Below are positions 14,606-17,436 of a DNA stretch of 17,436 nt, one piece after another. Under the pieces are notes generated by a model that saw nothing but the letters and a program-made list of their open reading frames with translations, was not told where the DNA came from and did no database searches. A program made the position numbers and the translations under genes. Numbering within the stretch: the stretch's first letter is position 1; each line of letters begins with the position of its first letter. The stretch is from Campylobacterales bacterium. GTDB lineage: Bacteria; Campylobacterota; Campylobacteria; Campylobacterales; QNZT01. The DNA lies in contig JALWKJ010000109.1 of assembly GCA_027081495.1 (NCBI GenBank), positions 1 to 17,436 on the forward strand, written 5' to 3'.

Positions 14606-15076
14606 ATGAGAAGAAGAAAAGCTCCCGTTAGGGAAATACTACCGGATCCTATTTATAACTCGAAATTGGTATCCAAGTTTATAAACTCTATCATGCTAGA
14701 TGGTAAAAAGAGCGTTGCGGCAAAAATCTTTTACGATGCGATCGATACGATCGATAAAAAAGTCGAAGATGAAAAAGGTATCGATATATTCTACAAAGCC
14801 GTTGAAAATATCAAGCCCGTTATGGAAGTTAAAAGCAGAAGAATCGGAGGCGCTACATATCAGGTTCCCGTTGAAGTAAGACCGGTTAGACAGCAATCTC
14901 TTGCTCTTAGATGGATTATCGGGTTTACTAGAAAAAGAAGTGAAAGAACGATGAAAGACAGACTTGCCAATGAGCTGATCGACGCCGCGAACGAAAGAGG
15001 CGCTTCATATAAGAAAAAAGAAGATACTTACAAAATGGCTGAAGCAAATAAAGCGTTTGCTCACTATAGATGGTAA
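14606..15076 (+). CDS. rpsG: 30S ribosomal protein S7
   Basis: S7 starts assembly of the 30S head by binding 16S rRNA and contacts tRNA in the E site. The 156 residues are the typical length. The N-terminus MRRRKAPVREILPDPIYNSK and the motif GGATYQVPVEVRPVRQQSLA (about 81-100) are diagnostic of the family, as is the end ANKAFAHYRW. The ATG has GAAGGAAG at 14595-14602. In E. coli S7 represses translation of its own operon; no such site is evident here. fusA starts 11 bp after the stop. Confidence 0.98.
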   Translation: MRRRKAPVREILPDPIYNSKLVSKFINSIMLDGKKSVAAKIFYDAIDTIDKKVEDEKGIDIFYKAVENIKPVMEVKSRRIGGATYQVPVEVRPVRQQSLALRWIIGFTRKRSERTMKDRLANELIDAANERGASYKKKEDTYKMAEANKAFAHYRW

Positions 15077-15087
15077 AAGGATATCAG

Positions 15088-17178
15088 ATGGCAAGATCTC
15101 ATAAATTAGAAGATGTAAGAAATATAGGTATTGCCGCGCATATTGACGCGGGTAAAACGACTACTACGGAAAGAATCCTTTTTTATACGGGTGTCGAGCA
15201 TAAAATCGGAGAAGTTCACGACGGTGCGGCTACTATGGACTGGATGGAGCAGGAGCAAGAAAGAGGTATTACGATTACTTCCGCTGCGACGACCTGCGAG
15301 TGGAGAGGCAAACAAATCAACATAATCGATACTCCAGGCCATGTCGATTTTACGATTGAAGTTGAACGATCAATGCGCGTACTTGACGGCGCCGTTTCCG
15401 TTTTTTGCGCGGTTGGAGGAGTTCAGCCCCAATCTGAAACCGTATGGAGACAAAGAAATAGATACGGCGTGCCGTCCATAGTTTTTGTAAACAAGATGGA
15501 TAGAACAGGCGCTGATTTTTATGAAGTAGAGAGACAAATCGAGGAGAGACTAAAAGGAAATCCCGTTCCTATTCAACTACCCATAGGCGCCGAAGATAAT
15601 TTTGAAGGCGTTATAGATCTTGTCAAAATGAAAGAGATCGTATGGGATGCGGACGCCGCTATGGGCTCTGCATATCATGAGCAGGATATTCGCCCCGAAC
15701 TTCTGGAAAAAGCCCAAGAGTATAGAGAAAAAATGATTGAAAAAATTTCCGAAGCCGACGGTAACGACGAGCTTATGGAAAAGTATCTTGAAGGAGAAGA
15801 GTTAAACAACGACGAGATCATGGCGGGTATAAAAGCCGCGACTATCGGTATGCATATTGTTCCGATGACTTGCGGTACCGCTTTTAAAAACAAAGGCGTT
15901 CAAACGCTTTTGGATGCGGTTGTGGATTATCTTCCGGCTCCGACGGAAGTCGGCGGTATCAAAGGTACGATGATGGATAATCCCGAAGAAGAAGTTGTTG
16001 TAGAATCGACGGACAACGGTCCTTTTGCCGCTTTGGCGTTTAAAATCATGACCGATCCTTTTGTCGGTCAGCTGACATTTATTCGTGTTTATAGAGGTTC
16101 TTTGGAATCGGGTTCTTATGTTCATAACTCTACAAAAGATAAAAAAGAGAGAATCGGTCGTATCATGAAGATGCACGCGATTAAAAGAGAAGAAGTTAAA
16201 GAGATATACGCCGGCGAAATCGGAGCGGTTGTAGGTCTTAAGAGTACGACTACCGGCGATACTCTTTGTGATCCCGCCGATAAAGTAGTATTGGAGAGAA
16301 TGGATTTTCCGGAGCCCGTTATCTCTGTCGCAGTTGAGCCGAAAACTAAAGCCGACCAGGAAAAAATGGGTATAGCTCTTCAAAAACTAGCTCAAGAAGA
16401 CCCCTCTTTTAGAGTTGAAACGGATGAAGAGAGCGGACAGACTATCATTTCGGGTATGGGCGAACTTCACCTTGAGATTTTGGTCGATCGTATGATGAGA
16501 GAGTTTAAAGTTGAAGCTGAAATAGGTCAACCTCAAGTTGCGTACCGCGAGACGATTAGAGACACCGTCAATCAAGAGTACAAATACGCTAAACAATCGG
16601 GCGGTCGCGGTCAGTACGGTCATGTATATTTGAAACTTGAGCCGTTGGAGCCGGGTGAAGGATATGAATTTGTCGATGCCATCAAGGGCGGCACGGTTCC
16701 AAGAGAATATATCCCGGCGGTTGACAAAGGCGTTCAAGAAGCGATGCAAGGCGGTGTTCTTGCAGGATATCCCGTAGAAGATGTCAAGGTAACTCTTTAT
16801 GACGGTTCATACCATGATGTTGACTCATCTGAAATGGCATTTAAACTTGCCGCTTCAATGGGCTTTAAAGAGGGCGCTAGAAAAGCAAATGCCGTTATTC
16901 TTGAGCCTATGATGAAAGTCGAAGTGGAAGTTCCCGAGGATTTTATGGGTGATGTTATAGGCGATTTAAATAGAAGAAGAGGTCAGATTGAAGGAATGGA
17001 TGAGCGAGCGGGCAATAAAATCGTAAACGCGTTCGTACCTTTGTCTGAAATGTTCGGTTATTCAACAGATCTTAGATCGGCGACGCAGGGACGAGCTACT
17101 TACGCGATGGAATTTGATCATTATGCGGAAGTTCCCAAAAATGTTGCGGAGGAGATCATTAAAAAGAGAAACGGATAG
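15088..17178 (+). CDS. fusA: Elongation factor G
   Basis: EF-G is the GTPase that moves tRNA and mRNA through the ribosome after peptide bond formation. From the ATG at 15088 it has 696 residues, the usual bacterial size. The G domain shows G1 AHIDAGKT (17-24), RGITI (59-63), G3 DTPGH (81-85) and G4 NKMD (135-138). Domains II to V follow, with GQYGHVYLKLEP in domain IV and RGQIEGMDERAGNKIVNAFV near the C-terminus. An in-frame ATG at 15070, inside rpsG, would add six residues; AAAAGGA (15075-15081) and the family start MARS favour 15088. A palindromic hairpin follows the stop. Confidence 0.98.
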   Translation: MARSHKLEDVRNIGIAAHIDAGKTTTTERILFYTGVEHKIGEVHDGAATMDWMEQEQERGITITSAATTCEWRGKQINIIDTPGHVDFTIEVERSMRVLDGAVSVFCAVGGVQPQSETVWRQRNRYGVPSIVFVNKMDRTGADFYEVERQIEERLKGNPVPIQLPIGAEDNFEGVIDLVKMKEIVWDADAAMGSAYHEQDIRPELLEKAQEYREKMIEKISEADGNDELMEKYLEGEELNNDEIMAGIKAATIGMHIVPMTCGTAFKNKGVQTLLDAVVDYLPAPTEVGGIKGTMMDNPEEEVVVESTDNGPFAALAFKIMTDPFVGQLTFIRVYRGSLESGSYVHNSTKDKKERIGRIMKMHAIKREEVKEIYAGEIGAVVGLKSTTTGDTLCDPADKVVLERMDFPEPVISVAVEPKTKADQEKMGIALQKLAQEDPSFRVETDEESGQTIISGMGELHLEILVDRMMREFKVEAEIGQPQVAYRETIRDTVNQEYKYAKQSGGRGQYGHVYLKLEPLEPGEGYEFVDAIKGGTVPREYIPAVDKGVQEAMQGGVLAGYPVEDVKVTLYDGSYHDVDSSEMAFKLAASMGFKEGARKANAVILEPMMKVEVEVPEDFMGDVIGDLNRRRGQIEGMDERAGNKIVNAFVPLSEMFGYSTDLRSATQGRATYAMEFDHYAEVPKNVAEEIIKKRNG

Positions 17179-17186
17179 CATCCAAG

Positions 17187-17220
17187 ATAAAATGAAAGAG
17201 ATTAATCTCTTTCATTTATC
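17187..17220 (+). terminator. Perfect palindromic hairpin after fusA
   Basis: Positions 17190-17217 are a perfect 28-bp palindrome; allowing a one-base bulge, GAT/ATC extends it to 17186-17220. In RNA a stem of 12 or more pairs closes a UUAA loop. Only three Ts follow on either side, so it is a weak intrinsic terminator in both directions. It starts 8-12 bp after the fusA stop and ends 8 nt before tRNA-Arg. It may end or stabilise the fusA mRNA and may also act on minus-strand transcripts arriving from the right. Confidence 0.6.
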
Positions 17221-17228
17221 GACTCTTT

Positions 17229-17305
17229 GTCCTCGTAGCTCAGCTGGATAGAGCATCGGATTCCTAATCCGAAGGTCTCAGGTTCGAATCCTGTCGGGGA
17301 CACCA
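17229..17305 (+). tRNA. tRNA-Arg (anticodon CCT)
   Basis: The cloverleaf has acceptor GTCCTCG/CGGGGAC with one T-G pair, D stem GCTC/GAGC, anticodon stem TCGGA/TCCGA, loop TTCCTAA with CCT at 17263-17265, T loop TTCGAAT, discriminator A and encoded CCA. It reads the AGG arginine codon. No separate promoter is clear in the short gap after fusA, so it may be made by read-through past the fusA hairpin. Confidence 0.97.
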
Positions 17306-17340
17306 GTTGCTAGCTTAAGATAGCGACTTTTTTATCTTTT
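17306..17340 (+). terminator. Intrinsic terminator after tRNA-Arg
   Basis: GTTGCTA (17306-17312) pairs with TAGCGAC (17321-17327), seven pairs with one T-G wobble, around an 8-nt loop. TTTTTTATCTTTT follows. The 5' arm begins at the first base after the tRNA CCA. The 3' arm and T-run overlap the last codons of the convergent minus-strand gene, whose stop codon lies in the loop. Confidence 0.85.
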
Positions 17341-17436
17341 GAGCCAATTGTTCCGGTAGTAGCCCCATTGATTCCTCGACTAGTTTTGTATTTCCATGAG
17401 GGATAAAGTCATCTTCGTATTCAAATGTCGTAAGTT
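17315..17436 (-). CDS. 3' end of a minus-strand gene, probably 1-deoxy-D-xylulose-5-phosphate synthase (partial)
   Basis: The window edge leaves 39 C-terminal residues and a TAA stop (complement of 17315-17317). The open part includes EYEDDFIPHGNTKLVEES, then MGLLPEQLAQKIKKSLS. The run FIPHG, followed by a short helix and a GL-PE-LA-KI pattern, resembles the C-terminal end of Dxs, which makes deoxyxylulose phosphate from pyruvate and glyceraldehyde 3-phosphate in isoprenoid synthesis. The thiamine-binding and catalytic parts lie outside the window, so the name is tentative; another member of the transketolase C-terminal family is possible. The gene converges on tRNA-Arg with only 9 bp between them and carries the tRNA terminator within its last codons. 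Confidence 0.6.
   Translation of the reverse strand, partial: LTTFEYEDDFIPHGNTKLVEESMGLLPEQLAQKIKKSLS

Noticed and set aside
15070..15087. Upstream ATG for fusA inside rpsG
   Set aside because: The ATG at 15088 has the better ribosome site (AAAAGGA) and gives the usual EF-G N-terminus; the extra six residues are not expected.
15802..16383. 193-codon minus-strand reading frame inside fusA
   Set aside because: It is a shadow of the fusA coding strand; its composition is driven by the conserved gene and it has no own signals.

Overview
The window is a block of core translation and transcription genes from a bacterium that I place in the Campylobacterota (Epsilonproteobacteria). The placement rests on three things: the gene order (tRNA genes, tuf, rpmG, tRNA-Trp, secE, nusG, rplK, rplA, rplJ, rplL, rpoB, rpoC); protein details such as a 399-residue EF-Tu with NKQD as its G4 motif, a three-cysteine L33 and a 59-residue single-span SecE; and low-GC, TATAAT-type promoters without a clear -35 box. 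rpoB and rpoC are separate genes in different frames, which argues against Helicobacter and Wolinella, where they are fused. I cannot name the genus.

Layout. Positions 1-519 hold four tRNA genes (Thr-TGT, Tyr-GTA, Gly-TCC, Thr-GGT). Positions 589-2892 hold tuf, rpmG, tRNA-Trp, secE and nusG. Positions 2966-5161 hold the L11, L1, L10 and L7/L12 genes, with an L10-type leader RNA before rplJ. The 146-bp rplL-rpoB spacer holds a terminator-like hairpin, a long inverted repeat and a strong extended -10 promoter. rpoB and rpoC fill 5308-13954 and overlap by 29 bp; a terminator follows. The str-type genes rpsL, rpsG and fusA occupy 14115-17178, with a terminator-like palindrome across the rpsL stop. 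tRNA-Arg(CCT) and its terminator follow. The right edge cuts a minus-strand gene, probably dxs, whose 3' end is interleaved with that terminator.

How the genes work together. The products are elongation factors Tu and G, seven ribosomal proteins (L33, L11, L1, L10, L7/L12, S12, S7), the beta and beta' subunits of RNA polymerase, the elongation factor NusG, the translocon subunit SecE and six tRNAs. All plus-strand genes point the same way. Most spacers are short and carry good Shine-Dalgarno sequences, and the control signals sit in the few longer spacers.

I see no mobile element, CRISPR array, broken gene or foreign gene. I did not find an unknown gene system. The interesting material is regulatory: the rplL-rpoB palindrome with a promoter inside it, a possible Shine-Dalgarno switch in the L10 leader, the rpsL start and stop regions, and the convergent tRNA-Arg/dxs-like overlap.
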